Below, piece by piece: positions 33,175 through 42,267 of a stretch of DNA of 64,000 bases (position 1 is the stretch's first letter; each line of letters starts with the position of its first letter). The DNA is from Alphaproteobacteria bacterium (GTDB lineage: Bacteria; Pseudomonadota; Alphaproteobacteria; Micropepsales; Micropepsaceae): the NCBI GenBank assembly GCA_025924715.1, contig JAICHV010000001.1, forward strand, positions 62,001-126,000, read 5' to 3'. Position numbers and translations under genes: made by a program. The notes under the pieces were generated by a model. The model saw only the letters and a program-made list of their open reading frames with translations, searched no databases and was not told the DNA's origin.

Positions 33175-34338
33175 ATGCTGAAGCAGATAATCGCCGTGAC
33201 CGCGATGAATTTTAAAAGCCTGAAGGGCCGCTTCTGGCCATCGCTGGTGATCGTGATCGGTATGGCCTGCGTGACGGGCGTGATGCTGTCGATGATGTCT
33301 TTTACCGTGGGCATTGTCAGCGCCTATGTGGGCGCCGGCGACCCGGGCAACGCCATCGTGTTCTCGCTTTCGGCGCAGAACGAACAGCAAAGCAACCTGC
33401 CCCGATCCGGCTTCGCCACCATCTCAGACGCGCCCGGCGTGGCCAAGGACGGCGCCGGCAAGCCCTTGGCCGATCCGGAAGTTCTGATCAACATTCCCAT
33501 GCGGCGCAAACTGAACGGCCTGGACGGCACCATGCTGCTGCGCGCCATGGGGCCCCAAGGCATCGCGCTTCGGCCCGATTTCAAGCTGGTGGAGGGGCGT
33601 ATGTTCCGTCCCGGCTCCCGCGAGCTGATCGTCGGCCGCTCCGCCCAGGGACAATTCACCGGCACATCCGTGGGTGACAAGGTCACGCTTCCCGACGGGC
33701 AATGGCCCATCGTCGGCGTCTTCACCACCAAGGGCAATTTTCTGGAAGGCGAATTCTTCAGCGATCTCGACACCGCCATGACCGCCAACAAGAAGACGAC
33801 CTATAACGGCATTCAGGTGCGCCTGACCGCACCTTCGGCCTATGAAACCTTCCGCCGCGCCGTCACCACCAATCCGGCGCTGCCGGCCTCGGTGGAACGC
33901 CAATCGGCTTATTATACCCGCCAGATCGCGCAGCAAGCGGCGATCTTCGACGGCATCGCCTATGTCATCGGCGCGGTGATGGCGATCGGGGCGATGTTCG
34001 GCGCCCTCAACACCATGTATGCGGCGGTCGGCGCCCGCACCCGTGAAATTGCCACCTTGCGCGCCATCGGCTTCGGCTCATCCGCCGTCATCATCTCGGT
34101 GATATCCGAGGCGTTGCTGCTGGCTGTGACCGGGGCCCTGATCGGCGCCGCCATCGCCTGGGCGATGTTTGACGGCAACCAAAAAGCCGTGGGCGCCAAT
34201 GTGTTTTACATGACGGTATCGCCGGGCCTGGTGATCACCGGCATCGTCTGGGCTCTGGTCGTCGGCTTGATCGGGGGCCTGCTTCCCTCCATCCGCGCCG
34301 CCCGCCTGCCGGTGGCCACAGCGATCCGAGCCACCTAG
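33175..34338 (+). CDS. FtsX-type ABC permease, pair A member 2
   Basis: This 387-residue permease starts 4 bp after the previous stop. It shows the same four-helix plan with a periplasmic domain (GPQGIALRPDFKLVEGRMF, LIVGRSAQGQF). Its closest relative in the operon is 35498-36655 (VVIGMACV(T/A)GVM, TREIATLRAIGFG, GGLLPSIRAARLPVATAIRAT). It presumably forms a heterodimer with the permease at 32011. Confidence 0.93.
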   Translation: MLKQIIAVTAMNFKSLKGRFWPSLVIVIGMACVTGVMLSMMSFTVGIVSAYVGAGDPGNAIVFSLSAQNEQQSNLPRSGFATISDAPGVAKDGAGKPLADPEVLINIPMRRKLNGLDGTMLLRAMGPQGIALRPDFKLVEGRMFRPGSRELIVGRSAQGQFTGTSVGDKVTLPDGQWPIVGVFTTKGNFLEGEFFSDLDTAMTANKKTTYNGIQVRLTAPSAYETFRRAVTTNPALPASVERQSAYYTRQIAQQAAIFDGIAYVIGAVMAIGAMFGALNTMYAAVGARTREIATLRAIGFGSSAVIISVISEALLLAVTGALIGAAIAWAMFDGNQKAVGANVFYMTVSPGLVITGIVWALVVGLIGGLLPSIRAARLPVATAIRAT

Positions 34339-34346
34339 GCTTCTTC

Positions 34347-35489
34347 ATGAAATATCTCCCTCTGGTCTGGGCCGGCCTCTGGCGCAAGAAAACCCGCACC
34401 ATCCTGACCTTTCTGTCGGTGGTGGTGGCCTTCATTCTCTTCGGGATTCTGGCCGGCGTCAGCGGCGGTTTCGACCATATCCTGGCCACCTCGCGATTGG
34501 ACCGGCTCTTTGCCGATCCGAAATTCGGCACCCCCGTGCCGCTGGCTTACCAGACGCAGATCCAGGCGGTGTCCGGCGTCAAGATCGTGGCGCCGCGCAT
34601 GGGTCTGGGCGGCTATTACAAAGAGCCCAAGAACGGCATGGGCGTCATCATGACCGATGCCCGCTTCTTTGCCGTGCGCCCGGAAGTCCTGGCGAAGAAA
34701 GCCGATATCGACGCGATGCTGGGCGACCGCCAGGGTGCCATTGTCGGCGTCTCCCTGGCAAAACAATATGGCTGGAAGGCGGGGGACAAAATTCCCTTGA
34801 TCTCCAACATCCCCACCAAGGACGGCTCGAAAGTCTGGACCTTCGACATCATCGCGGTGGTCGACGATGCCAATAACCCCACCCAGTCCTTCTGGTTCAT
34901 CGGAAATTACCGCTATCTCGATGACCGCCGCGCCAAGGGCAATGGCAAGTCCGACCGTTTCCTCATCATCATCAAGGACCCCCAAAGGGCCACCCAGGTC
35001 GCCCAGGCCATCGACAATCTGTTCCTCAATTCCCCCTACCCCACCCGCTCCGGGTCGGAGCGCACCGGCGCCCAGGCCAATCTGCGGTCCTTGGGCGACG
35101 TGAATTTCTTCACCCATGCCGTCATCGGCGCGGTGCTTTTCATGCTCTTGTTCCTGACCGGCAACACCATGATGCAGTCGGTGCGCGAGCGCATACCGGA
35201 ATTCGCGGTGATGAAGACGGTGGGCTTCTCCGATGGCGCGGTGCTGGGCCTGGTGCTGGCGGAAGCCGTGCTCCTCTGCCTGTTCGCCGGCCTCACCGGC
35301 CTGCTGCTGGTCAAGGCCATCATGCCCTTGGTCGCCGCGCGCTCCCAGAATATCGCCTCCATCCTGCTTCTGCCCTGGTCGTCCTTCGAGTTCGGCCTGG
35401 CCGCCGCTTTGGTGATGGCCGCGATTGCAGCCTATTTTCCCGCCATGAAAGTCCGCCGCCTCAGTGTGGTGGATGCACTGCGCCGCTAG
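34347..35489 (+). CDS. FtsX-type ABC permease, pair B member 1
   Basis: This 380-residue permease is a paralogue of the 32011 gene and starts 8 bp after the previous stop. It carries the N-terminal helix TRTILTFLSVVVAFILFGILAG, YFAVRPEVLAKK in the periplasmic part and SVRERIPEFAVMKTVGFSDGAV before the C-terminal helices. With its downstream neighbour it repeats the A pair. The duplication probably produced two heterodimers or one four-subunit channel. Confidence 0.92.
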   Translation: MKYLPLVWAGLWRKKTRTILTFLSVVVAFILFGILAGVSGGFDHILATSRLDRLFADPKFGTPVPLAYQTQIQAVSGVKIVAPRMGLGGYYKEPKNGMGVIMTDARFFAVRPEVLAKKADIDAMLGDRQGAIVGVSLAKQYGWKAGDKIPLISNIPTKDGSKVWTFDIIAVVDDANNPTQSFWFIGNYRYLDDRRAKGNGKSDRFLIIIKDPQRATQVAQAIDNLFLNSPYPTRSGSERTGAQANLRSLGDVNFFTHAVIGAVLFMLLFLTGNTMMQSVRERIPEFAVMKTVGFSDGAVLGLVLAEAVLLCLFAGLTGLLLVKAIMPLVAARSQNIASILLLPWSSFEFGLAAALVMAAIAAYFPAMKVRRLSVVDALRR

Positions 35490-35497
35490 GGGAAAAG

Positions 35498-36655
35498 ATG
35501 GAGCAACTCCTCACCGTGATCAGACTGGGCCTCTCCACCCTTCCGGCGCGGCGCGGCGCGGCCTTGGTGGTGGTGGTGGGGATGGCCTGCGCCATCGGCG
35601 CCATGGTTTCGGTCCAATCCTTATCCGAAGGGCTTTCCGGCGTCATCGATATGGGCCGGGCCGACCGCGCCGTGGTGCTTTCCAAAGGCACGGAAGGCGA
35701 ATTCGGCAGCACCATCACCCATGCCGACAGCATCACCATTGCCGATGCGCCGGGAATTGCCCGCGCGCCGGATGGCCGCCCCGCCGCTTCGCCGCAGAGT
35801 CTCGCCTATGCCGCCATTGCCAAGAAATCCGACGGGCTCGATGCCTTCATCACCATGCGCGGTGTGGGACCGCAAGGCATGGCGGTCTTTCCGGACGTCA
35901 AGCTGATCCAGGGCCGCATGTTCCAGCCGGGCAAATATGAACTGATCGCCGGGCGCGCCGCTTCGGACATGTTCAAGGGCCTGGTGCTGGGGCAAAAAAT
36001 TGCCCTGCCGGGCGGCGAATGGACGGTGACGGGGATCTTCACCTCCAACGGTGACACCCATGAATCGGAGATTCTCACCGACGCCGCCACTTTGCTGGCC
36101 TCCCAGCGCGACGACAATTACAAGAGCGAACAAGTCCTGCTCACCTCGCCGGCCGCGCTCGCCCATTTCAAAAGCGCCCTCACCTCCAATCCTCAGCTCA
36201 GCGTCGACGTCAAGAGCGAGCGCGACTATCTCGCCAACGACTGGAAGAGCCTCACCACCCTGCTGACCACCGTCGCCTGGCTGGTGGGCGGCATCATGGG
36301 CTTTGGCGCCTTGCTGGGCGCTTTCAACACCATGTTCAATGCCGTGCAGCTTCGCACCCTGGAGATCGCGACCCTCAGGGCGCTCGGTTTCGGCGGTGGG
36401 GCCGTGCTCGCTTCGGTGCTGGTCGAAGCCATGCTGCTGGCCGTGGTGGGGGCGGCCATCGGGATGGCGCTGGCATGGCTCGCGTTCAACGGCGCCCAGC
36501 ATTCCATGGGCGGGCTGGTGATACGGCTTTCCATCACATTCCGTCTGGTTCTCACCGGACTTATCTTTGCTTGCTTTTTAGGCCTTGTCGGCGGATTCTT
36601 GCCCGCGTTGCGCGCGGTACGAATGCCGGTCGCCACGGCCTTGCGCGCAACATGA
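35498..36655 (+). CDS. FtsX-type ABC permease, pair B member 2
   Basis: This 385-residue permease is a paralogue of the 33175 gene. Features include VVVGMACAIGAM in the N-terminal helix, the periplasmic RG-x-x-ASDMFKGLVLG region and RTLEIATLRALGFGGGAV, with the C-terminal GGFLPALRAVRMPVATALRAT. It is followed after 10 bp by the adaptor gene. Confidence 0.92.
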   Translation: MEQLLTVIRLGLSTLPARRGAALVVVVGMACAIGAMVSVQSLSEGLSGVIDMGRADRAVVLSKGTEGEFGSTITHADSITIADAPGIARAPDGRPAASPQSLAYAAIAKKSDGLDAFITMRGVGPQGMAVFPDVKLIQGRMFQPGKYELIAGRAASDMFKGLVLGQKIALPGGEWTVTGIFTSNGDTHESEILTDAATLLASQRDDNYKSEQVLLTSPAALAHFKSALTSNPQLSVDVKSERDYLANDWKSLTTLLTTVAWLVGGIMGFGALLGAFNTMFNAVQLRTLEIATLRALGFGGGAVLASVLVEAMLLAVVGAAIGMALAWLAFNGAQHSMGGLVIRLSITFRLVLTGLIFACFLGLVGGFLPALRAVRMPVATALRAT

Positions 36656-36665
36656 TCGGGGCAGC

Positions 36666-37838
36666 ATGACCAATCCTTCTCTCGACGCCCTCAAAATCCA
36701 TCGCGCGGCACCATCGCCACCGCGCCGCGGCTGGCTCTATGTCACCGCCGCGGTCCTGGTCCTGTTGGGTGCCGGCGGTTACGCGGCTTGGCGCTTCTGG
36801 CCGGCCAGCGGCATCCCGGTCCATGTCGCCACCGCCCAGTCCGACGCCGCCTCTGCCGCCTCCTCGCTGGATGCCTCCGGCTACGTCATCCCCCGCCGCG
36901 CCGCCACGCTTTCCGCGAAAATACAGGGCAAGCTGGTGGAGGCCGATCTGGAGGAAGGCGAACAGGTTCACGCCGGGCAGATCGTCGCCCGGCTGGACGA
37001 TTCCAATTATCGCGCCGCGCTCAACACCGCTCTGGCGTCCCAGCATTTGGCCGAAACCACGCTCGCCAACATCACGCCAACCTACGAACGCTATCGCAAA
37101 TTGCACGACCAGGGCGCCATCAGCGACGACGCGCTGCAAACCCAGAAATCGCTATTCGATTCCGCCCGCATGGCCGTGGATGTCAGCCGCGCCGCGGTCG
37201 CCCAGGCCGCCAGCAATGAGAACGACACCGTCGTCCGCGCTCCCTTTGCCGGCGTCGTCACCGACAAGGCCGCGCAGGTGGGCGAGATCGTCGCCCCCGC
37301 GGCGGCCGGCGGCGGGTTCACCCGCACCGGCATCGCCACCATCGTCGATATGGATTCGCTGGAAGTGGATGTCGATGTCAGCGAAAACTATATCGATCGC
37401 GTGACCCCCGGACAAAAGGCCACCATCACCCTCACCGCCTATCCCGAATGGGAGATTCCCGCCTCGGTCATCGCGGTCATTCCCACCGCCGATCAATCCA
37501 AGGGCACGGTGAAGGTGCGCATCGCCATCGGCCTCAAGGACAAGCGCATCCTGCCCCAAATGGGCGCGCGTGTCTCATTTCTGGCCGAGGGCAAAGCGCT
37601 CCAGACGCCGGTCTCCCATGGCGTGCTCATTCCCGCCGCGGCCCTGCAGGGCGTGGGGGAAAACGCCAGCGTCTTTCTCATCAAGCCCGACGACACGGTG
37701 GAAGTGCGCGCCGTCACGCCGGGCGCCAAGAATGGCCAGAACATCGCCATCCGTGCCGGTCTGGAACCGGGCGACCGCGTTGCCATCGACAATTTCGAAA
37801 AGCTCACCGACGGCGCCAAGGTCGCGGTGGGCGAATAG
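36666..37838 (+). CDS. Periplasmic adaptor (HlyD/MacA-type) of the ABC exporter
   Basis: This 390-residue membrane fusion protein has one N-terminal helix (GWLYVTAAVLVLLGAGGYAAW), a biotinyl-lipoyl half-motif (GYVIPRRAATLSAKIQGKL), a long coiled-coil hairpin (RIAALNTALASQH to AVAQAASNENDTVVRAPFAG) and a beta-barrel (IVDMDSLEVDVDVSENYID). It links the permeases to an outer-membrane channel; no TolC gene is in the window. ATG 36666 is preferred, as upstream sequence is poor. It ends the operon 31331-37838. Confidence 0.93.
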   Translation: MTNPSLDALKIHRAAPSPPRRGWLYVTAAVLVLLGAGGYAAWRFWPASGIPVHVATAQSDAASAASSLDASGYVIPRRAATLSAKIQGKLVEADLEEGEQVHAGQIVARLDDSNYRAALNTALASQHLAETTLANITPTYERYRKLHDQGAISDDALQTQKSLFDSARMAVDVSRAAVAQAASNENDTVVRAPFAGVVTDKAAQVGEIVAPAAAGGGFTRTGIATIVDMDSLEVDVDVSENYIDRVTPGQKATITLTAYPEWEIPASVIAVIPTADQSKGTVKVRIAIGLKDKRILPQMGARVSFLAEGKALQTPVSHGVLIPAAALQGVGENASVFLIKPDDTVEVRAVTPGAKNGQNIAIRAGLEPGDRVAIDNFEKLTDGAKVAVGE

Positions 37839-37970
37839 GGGCGCGGGTCCACCCGCCGAGAGAAATCCTCCAGCCGAATTACGCGGTAAACCGGCGCCCA
37901 CCCGCCTGGCGCCCGATGACAAGCCGCGTCCAAAGCGCGATCCTCACCGCACCCAGAACGCAGGTCGGGA

Positions 37971-38435
37971 ATGCGGGAAAGAGCGATCATCGCGGCGTTG
38001 TGTTTTGCCGGTTTCTGCGCTTTCGACGTGCCGCCCTTTGATCTTACGGCGATGACCACGGCCCAAGCCAATTTTCGCCAGGGCTGGACCGCCTGCGCCG
38101 CCCGCACCGACTACAAGACCTTGGCCGACAGCATCGATTGCGTGCTGGCCGCGGACCGCGCCCTTGTCGCCGCCATCCGCTTGCGCGACACCCATTCCTT
38201 CGACGCCTTTCTTGCCAAGGTGAAAACCCTTTCCGAGGCCATCACCGCCGGAACGCTCGCGCCGGCGGAAGCAAAAAACCGCTTTCTCGCTCTGCACAAT
38301 GACTTCTTTGATTCTCTGCGCATCCAATATGCCGATTACCAGTCGCGCATGGCGCAGGATTACCTGCGCGACGGCAACCGGATGCCGCCTCCGGCAAGCG
38401 ACATGGGAACCATGAACGGCATGGGCGGAATGTAG
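37971..38435 (+). CDS. Exported helical protein of unknown function
   Basis: This 154-residue protein begins MRERAIIAALCFAGFCAF, a probable signal peptide. The mature part is helical with three cysteines and ends in a Met/Gly-rich tail (ASDMGTMNGMGGM). It lies 132 bp after the adaptor gene and 205 bp before htrA. It might be a periplasmic accessory of the exporter or independent. Confidence 0.6.
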   Translation: MRERAIIAALCFAGFCAFDVPPFDLTAMTTAQANFRQGWTACAARTDYKTLADSIDCVLAADRALVAAIRLRDTHSFDAFLAKVKTLSEAITAGTLAPAEAKNRFLALHNDFFDSLRIQYADYQSRMAQDYLRDGNRMPPPASDMGTMNGMGGM

Positions 38436-38640
38436 CCTTCCAGGCGCCGTTCCTCCGTACAAAGACTTTCGCGGCGAAATCATGGCAAGAGTCCGGCAAA
38501 GCTTTGACCAACCGCGGTCCCTCTCGCGACTTTGACAATTTTTAATCCGCGATCCATTCAATCTCCATCCAGCGCACTTAGATAACTGTCAACGCGACGC
38601 CACAGCGCCGATTTTTCAGTTTTTCGCAAAGGAGCACATC

Positions 38641-40152
38641 ATGCCATTCGACAATTCTTCGCGCAGTCCCCGCCGCATCGCGGCCGCGCTATTGCTGGGC
38701 TCGGTGCTGGGCGCCGGCGGCGCCGTCCTCGCCCTTTCCGGCGAATCCCTCGCCGCCTCCAGCCCGCCGATCACGGTCGTTCCCACCAATCCGCAGCCCG
38801 GTTTCTCCACCCTGGCAGCCAAGGTCAAGCCGGCGGTTGTCCAGATCGCCACCATTTCCGGCCCCTCCGCCCGGGAAGGCGCCGAGGCAGGCCCACAGCA
38901 GATGCCCGATCTGCAAGGCCCGTTCGGCGACATGCTGCGCCGCTATTTTGGCCAGCGCGGCGGTCAGGGCGGCATGCAATTGCAGATGCCCGAACAGCGC
39001 GCCCTGGGCTCCGGCTTCATCATCGATCCCGCCGGCTATATCGTCACCAACAACCATGTGGTCGAGGGCGCCCGCGACGTCTCCGTCACCCTCACCGATG
39101 GCGACAAGTTCAAGGCCCGGGTGATCGGCCGCGATTCCAAAACCGACCTGGCTTTGCTCAAGATCGATGCCGGCCATGCCCTGCCTTATGTCGCCTTCGG
39201 CGATTCCGACAATGCGCATGAAGGCGATTGGGTGATCGCGGTGGGCAATCCTTATGGCCTGGGCGGTACCGTCACCGCCGGCATCATCTCGGCCCATGGA
39301 CGCAACATCAATTCCGGCCCCTATGACGACTTCATGCAGATCGACGCCCCGATCAATCCCGGCAATTCCGGCGGCCCGCTGTTCAACCAGACCGGCCAGG
39401 TCGTCGGCATCGACACCGCGATCTATTCGCCCAGCGGCGGCAGTGTCGGCATCGGCTTCGCCATTCCGTCCAATGTCGCCAAGAGCATCGTCGCCCAGTT
39501 GCGCGAGCATGGCAAAGTTACGCGCGGCTGGCTCGGCATAGCGATGCAGCCCTTGACCCCCGCCTTGGCCAAGGCCGCCGGCCTCAGCAGCGCCGACGGC
39601 GTCCTGGTCGACAGCATCACCGACGGCTCGCCCGCCGCCCACGCCAATCTGCAACAGGGTGATGTGATCACCGCCTTTGACGGCAAGCCGATCAAGGATG
39701 CGCGCGATCTCGCCATGGCCGTGGCCGATACTCCCGCCGGCAAGACCGTCGGCGTCACGGTCTGGCGCGACAACCATTCGCGGCGAATCGACGTCACCAT
39801 CCGCAATCAGGAAAGCGAAAAGCTTGCCAGCGCGGCCCCGGCCGACGCCTCCCAGGCCAGTCCGGTCGGCATGTCGCTGGAGCCGCTGACCCCCGACTTG
39901 CGCGACCAGCTCAACCTTCCGGCCAATGCCAGCGGTGTCCTGGTCGGTGAGGTCCAGCCCGGCAGCGCCGCCGAAGAAAGCGGTGTCGAGGCCGGCGACA
40001 TCATCCAGCGGGTGGCCAACGACCCGGTGCGCTCACCGCAGCAGGTGGCCGCCGCGATTCGCACCGCCCGCCAGCAGAAAAAAGAAGCGGTATCCCTGCT
40101 GGTGATGCGCGACGGCGTCAGCTCCTATCTGGGGCTGCAACTCCAGGCCTGA
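38641..40152 (+). CDS. DegP/HtrA-type serine protease (DegQ/DegP family)
   Basis: This 503-residue protein degrades misfolded proteins in the periplasm. It has a signal peptide/anchor (RRIAAALLLGSVLGAGGAVLALS), a chymotrypsin-fold protease with His139 (TNNHVVEG), Asp169 (KTDLALLK) and Ser243 (GNSGGPLF) and two PDZ domains (about 290-380 and 410-500). A glutamine-rich LA loop (residues 84-118) is present. Length and order are normal for the DegP/DegQ family. AAGGAG at 38629-38634 is the ribosome site. A hairpin terminator follows. Confidence 0.96.
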   Translation: MPFDNSSRSPRRIAAALLLGSVLGAGGAVLALSGESLAASSPPITVVPTNPQPGFSTLAAKVKPAVVQIATISGPSAREGAEAGPQQMPDLQGPFGDMLRRYFGQRGGQGGMQLQMPEQRALGSGFIIDPAGYIVTNNHVVEGARDVSVTLTDGDKFKARVIGRDSKTDLALLKIDAGHALPYVAFGDSDNAHEGDWVIAVGNPYGLGGTVTAGIISAHGRNINSGPYDDFMQIDAPINPGNSGGPLFNQTGQVVGIDTAIYSPSGGSVGIGFAIPSNVAKSIVAQLREHGKVTRGWLGIAMQPLTPALAKAAGLSSADGVLVDSITDGSPAAHANLQQGDVITAFDGKPIKDARDLAMAVADTPAGKTVGVTVWRDNHSRRIDVTIRNQESEKLASAAPADASQASPVGMSLEPLTPDLRDQLNLPANASGVLVGEVQPGSAAEESGVEAGDIIQRVANDPVRSPQQVAAAIRTARQQKKEAVSLLVMRDGVSSYLGLQLQA

Positions 40153-40168
40153 AGCGGTCATTCCAGAT

Positions 40169-40193
40169 CCGGCGCGGACCAGATCCGCGCCGG
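40169..40193. terminator. Hairpin between convergent htrA and small gene
   Basis: CCGGCGCGGA (40169-40178) and TCCGCGCCGG (40184-40193) are perfect 10-bp arms with a 5-nt loop. There is no long T-run, so it may act as a bidirectional pause or terminator. Confidence 0.5.
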
Positions 40194-40213
40194 GTCCGGC
40201 CATTTTGCCAGGC

Positions 40214-40387
40214 TCAATGGGCTTTGAAAGCCATCACCTTTTCCGCGGTCGCGGCCAGGCGCAGCCAGCTTGCCTCCAGCGACAGATAAGTGCTGCGCGC
40301 AATTTCGGTCTGCGATTGGTCGGCCAGCCGCCGCATATGGGCAGCTTTGATGCGATAGAAGCCGGGATCGACCCCAGTCTCGGACAT
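40214..40387 (-). CDS. Small helical protein of the YRxxA type (copy 4)
   Basis: This 57-residue protein starts MSETGVDPGFYRIKAAH at 40387. Its two-helix pattern (YRIKAAHMRRLADQSQTE, then YLSLEASWLRLAATAEK) matches the three island copies at 10440, 10819 and 11000. It is located on the normal chromosome, so the island copies may derive from a host family. A possible EcfG-type promoter lies 36 bp upstream of the start. Confidence 0.65.
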   Translation of the reverse strand: MSETGVDPGFYRIKAAHMRRLADQSQTEIARSTYLSLEASWLRLAATAEKVMAFKAH

Positions 40388-40422
40388 AAAACACCCCAAC
40401 AAAAGTACAGTACTGCACAGAG

Positions 40423-40447
40423 AACCCGTAACCCCTTGGTCCGTTCC
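40423..40447 (-). promoter_or_regulatory. Possible EcfG-type (general stress) promoter
   Basis: On the minus strand GGAAC (40443-40447) is followed after 16 bp by GGTT (40423-40426), close to the EcfG consensus GGAAC-N16/17-CGTT. The downstream gap to the start codon at 40387 fits a short leader. The neighbouring HWE-type kinase makes stress control plausible. One mismatch in the -10 element lowers confidence. Confidence 0.35.
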
Positions 40448-40706
40448 GATAAAGTGGAAAAAAATCGCAAAAAAACCGGCCGAACGCGGACCCGGGTGGT
40501 CGCCGGCAATGTCTGATTTCGACACTGGAACCGGCCAATCGCCGCGCCATCCCTGCGCATCGAGGCCCAAAGCCGCCCCGCGCGGACGGAAGGATGTTCC
40601 TGCCTGATCCGTATCCACATGTACGCAGTTGGGCGTATCGGCCTTCCCAAATTCGTCTCATAGTGCCCGTGGTGGGTTGCGGCCTTGGGTGCCGCGCGTC
40701 GATAAA

Positions 40707-41735
40707 ATGCAGAACAGAGCCATGAGCGCGAGCGCCAAAGCGGTCCGAGCGGGGGCCGCCACGACCGCATCGGCCATAGGGGCCCCCGGGGTCGCCCAAT
40801 CCGGGCGCTCAGCCTGGCGAGCCGTGGTCCGCAGGGTTCCCTATCGCCCCCCGTCCTTGTGGAAGGGCCAGGGAATCGCGCTGTTATGCGCCCCAGCGGG
40901 GCTGGGTATCCGCCTGTCCCTGAATCCTTATCTCGGCGACACCCTTCCGGTTGCCCTGTTTTATCCCTTCGTCCTGGTCGCCGCGGTATGGGGCGGCACT
41001 TGTTCGGGACTCACGGTTCTGGTGATCTGCGGCGCCGCCGCCGACCTCCTCTGGCTACAGCCCGGCTACCACCTCGTCACCCTGATCGCCTTTGCCGTGG
41101 CGTGTTTTTCGATCATCGCAATGGCCGGACTATTCCGGGCCGTGGTCGAAATCCATGTTCAGGACGAAGAACGCGCCGTTCTGCTCGCCCATGAAATGAC
41201 TCATCGGGTGGGAAACCTGTTCGGCGTGGTGCAGGCGATCTCGGCCCAGAGCGCCCGTCACGCCGCCACCGTCGCCGACTATCAAACCCAGTTCACCGGC
41301 AGGCTGATGGCGCTGGCCCGCACCCAAAGGCTCATCGCCCATTCCACCACCGCCGCCACCGATCTCAAAAGTTTTATCGGCGAGATCATCGAGCCATTCG
41401 GCCCCCCCCGTTTCGCCGTCGACGGACCGCATGTCGTGGTGCCCCGCTATATGGGCACGTCCTGCGCCTTGCTGCTGCACGAATTATGCACCAATGCCCT
41501 CAAATATGGATCGCTCTCGGTACCCAAAGGCGTGGTGGATCTGTCCTGGCGCGTCCAGGACCATCGTGTCTATCTGCATTGGCGCGAACGCCATGGCCCG
41601 CATGTCGCCGCGCCCCAGCGGACGGGATTCGGCTCCCGGCTGCTCAAAACCGCCTTTCCCGCCGAGCATGGCAGCGCCGATCTGCGTTTCGAGCCCGACG
41701 GTGTGCAATGCGATGTCGAGTTCGCGCTGCTTTAA
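40707..41735 (+). CDS. HWE/HisKA_2-type sensor histidine kinase with DUF4118-like membrane domain
   Basis: This 342-residue protein has three to four membrane helices (PVALFYPFVLVAAVWGG, GLTVLVICGAAADLLW, HLVTLIAFAVACFSIIAMAG) with the DUF4118 YLGDTLP-x-x-LFYPFVL pattern, then a phosphoacceptor helix HEMTHRVGNLFGVVQAIS (His166) and an ATPase domain with the N-box LLLHELCTNALKYG. This HisKA_2/HWE type is typical of alphaproteobacterial light, stress and general-stress kinases. No response regulator is adjacent. The start at 40707 is one of several ATGs. About 320 bp upstream to the minus-strand small gene hold both promoters. Confidence 0.88.
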   Translation: MQNRAMSASAKAVRAGAATTASAIGAPGVAQSGRSAWRAVVRRVPYRPPSLWKGQGIALLCAPAGLGIRLSLNPYLGDTLPVALFYPFVLVAAVWGGTCSGLTVLVICGAAADLLWLQPGYHLVTLIAFAVACFSIIAMAGLFRAVVEIHVQDEERAVLLAHEMTHRVGNLFGVVQAISAQSARHAATVADYQTQFTGRLMALARTQRLIAHSTTAATDLKSFIGEIIEPFGPPRFAVDGPHVVVPRYMGTSCALLLHELCTNALKYGSLSVPKGVVDLSWRVQDHRVYLHWRERHGPHVAAPQRTGFGSRLLKTAFPAEHGSADLRFEPDGVQCDVEFALL

Positions 41736-41829
41736 TTTGCGCGAATTCACTTGGGCGACACAATTTTAAGCACGCAGCCGGCTAGACTGCCTTTGGGACC
41801 GGCATCACGCCGTCCAGGGGAGGCTCACA

Positions 41830-42267
41830 ATGTCCAGCGCATTTTTCAACATTGCCCGGCCGATGGCGCCGCGCTTGATTCAATGCCTTTACTACGTCGC
41901 CTTGGTGCTGATCGCGCTGGGGCTGCTGCGCGGAATTGTCGGCGGCGTTCAAATGATGCGCGCGCCCGCGCCCGTCACCACCGCATCAGGGCCTTCCATG
42001 GCGCCCCAGGGTCAAACGGCTGGGCCGGCTGCGGGTCAGCCCGGCATGGGACAATTCCCCGGCCCGAGGCGCCCAGGCATGCGCCGGCGCGGTTTCGGCG
42101 GACCGTTCATGCGGGGACTCGCCTTCCTGCGCGGCGCCGCGCCGCCATTGCGCGCGGGCGTGTTCATATTTCTGGTTCTGCTGCGCGCCGTGATCGGCTG
42201 GATGGTGGTTCGCATTCTCGCCGAAATCGGCGCCACGATCTTGTCCCTGCGCAATCGGCCCGCCTAG
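41830..42267 (+). CDS. DUF4282-like membrane protein
   Basis: This 145-residue protein has an N-terminal helix (PRLIQCLYYVALVLIALGLLRGIVGG) and a C-terminal helix (AGVFIFLVLLRAVIGWMVVRILAEIGATIL), the plan of DUF4282 proteins (recollection, moderate). The middle is Pro/Gly/Gln-rich (APQGQTAGPAAGQPGM) and extramembrane. It overlaps in antisense with the 3' part of the 41986-42618 frame. Confidence 0.65.
   Translation: MSSAFFNIARPMAPRLIQCLYYVALVLIALGLLRGIVGGVQMMRAPAPVTTASGPSMAPQGQTAGPAAGQPGMGQFPGPRRPGMRRRGFGGPFMRGLAFLRGAAPPLRAGVFIFLVLLRAVIGWMVVRILAEIGATILSLRNRPA

Noticed and set aside
38689..39777. 362-codon minus-strand frame
   Set aside because: Antisense shadow of htrA; the Gly/Asp/Ile-rich sequence lacks any family motif.
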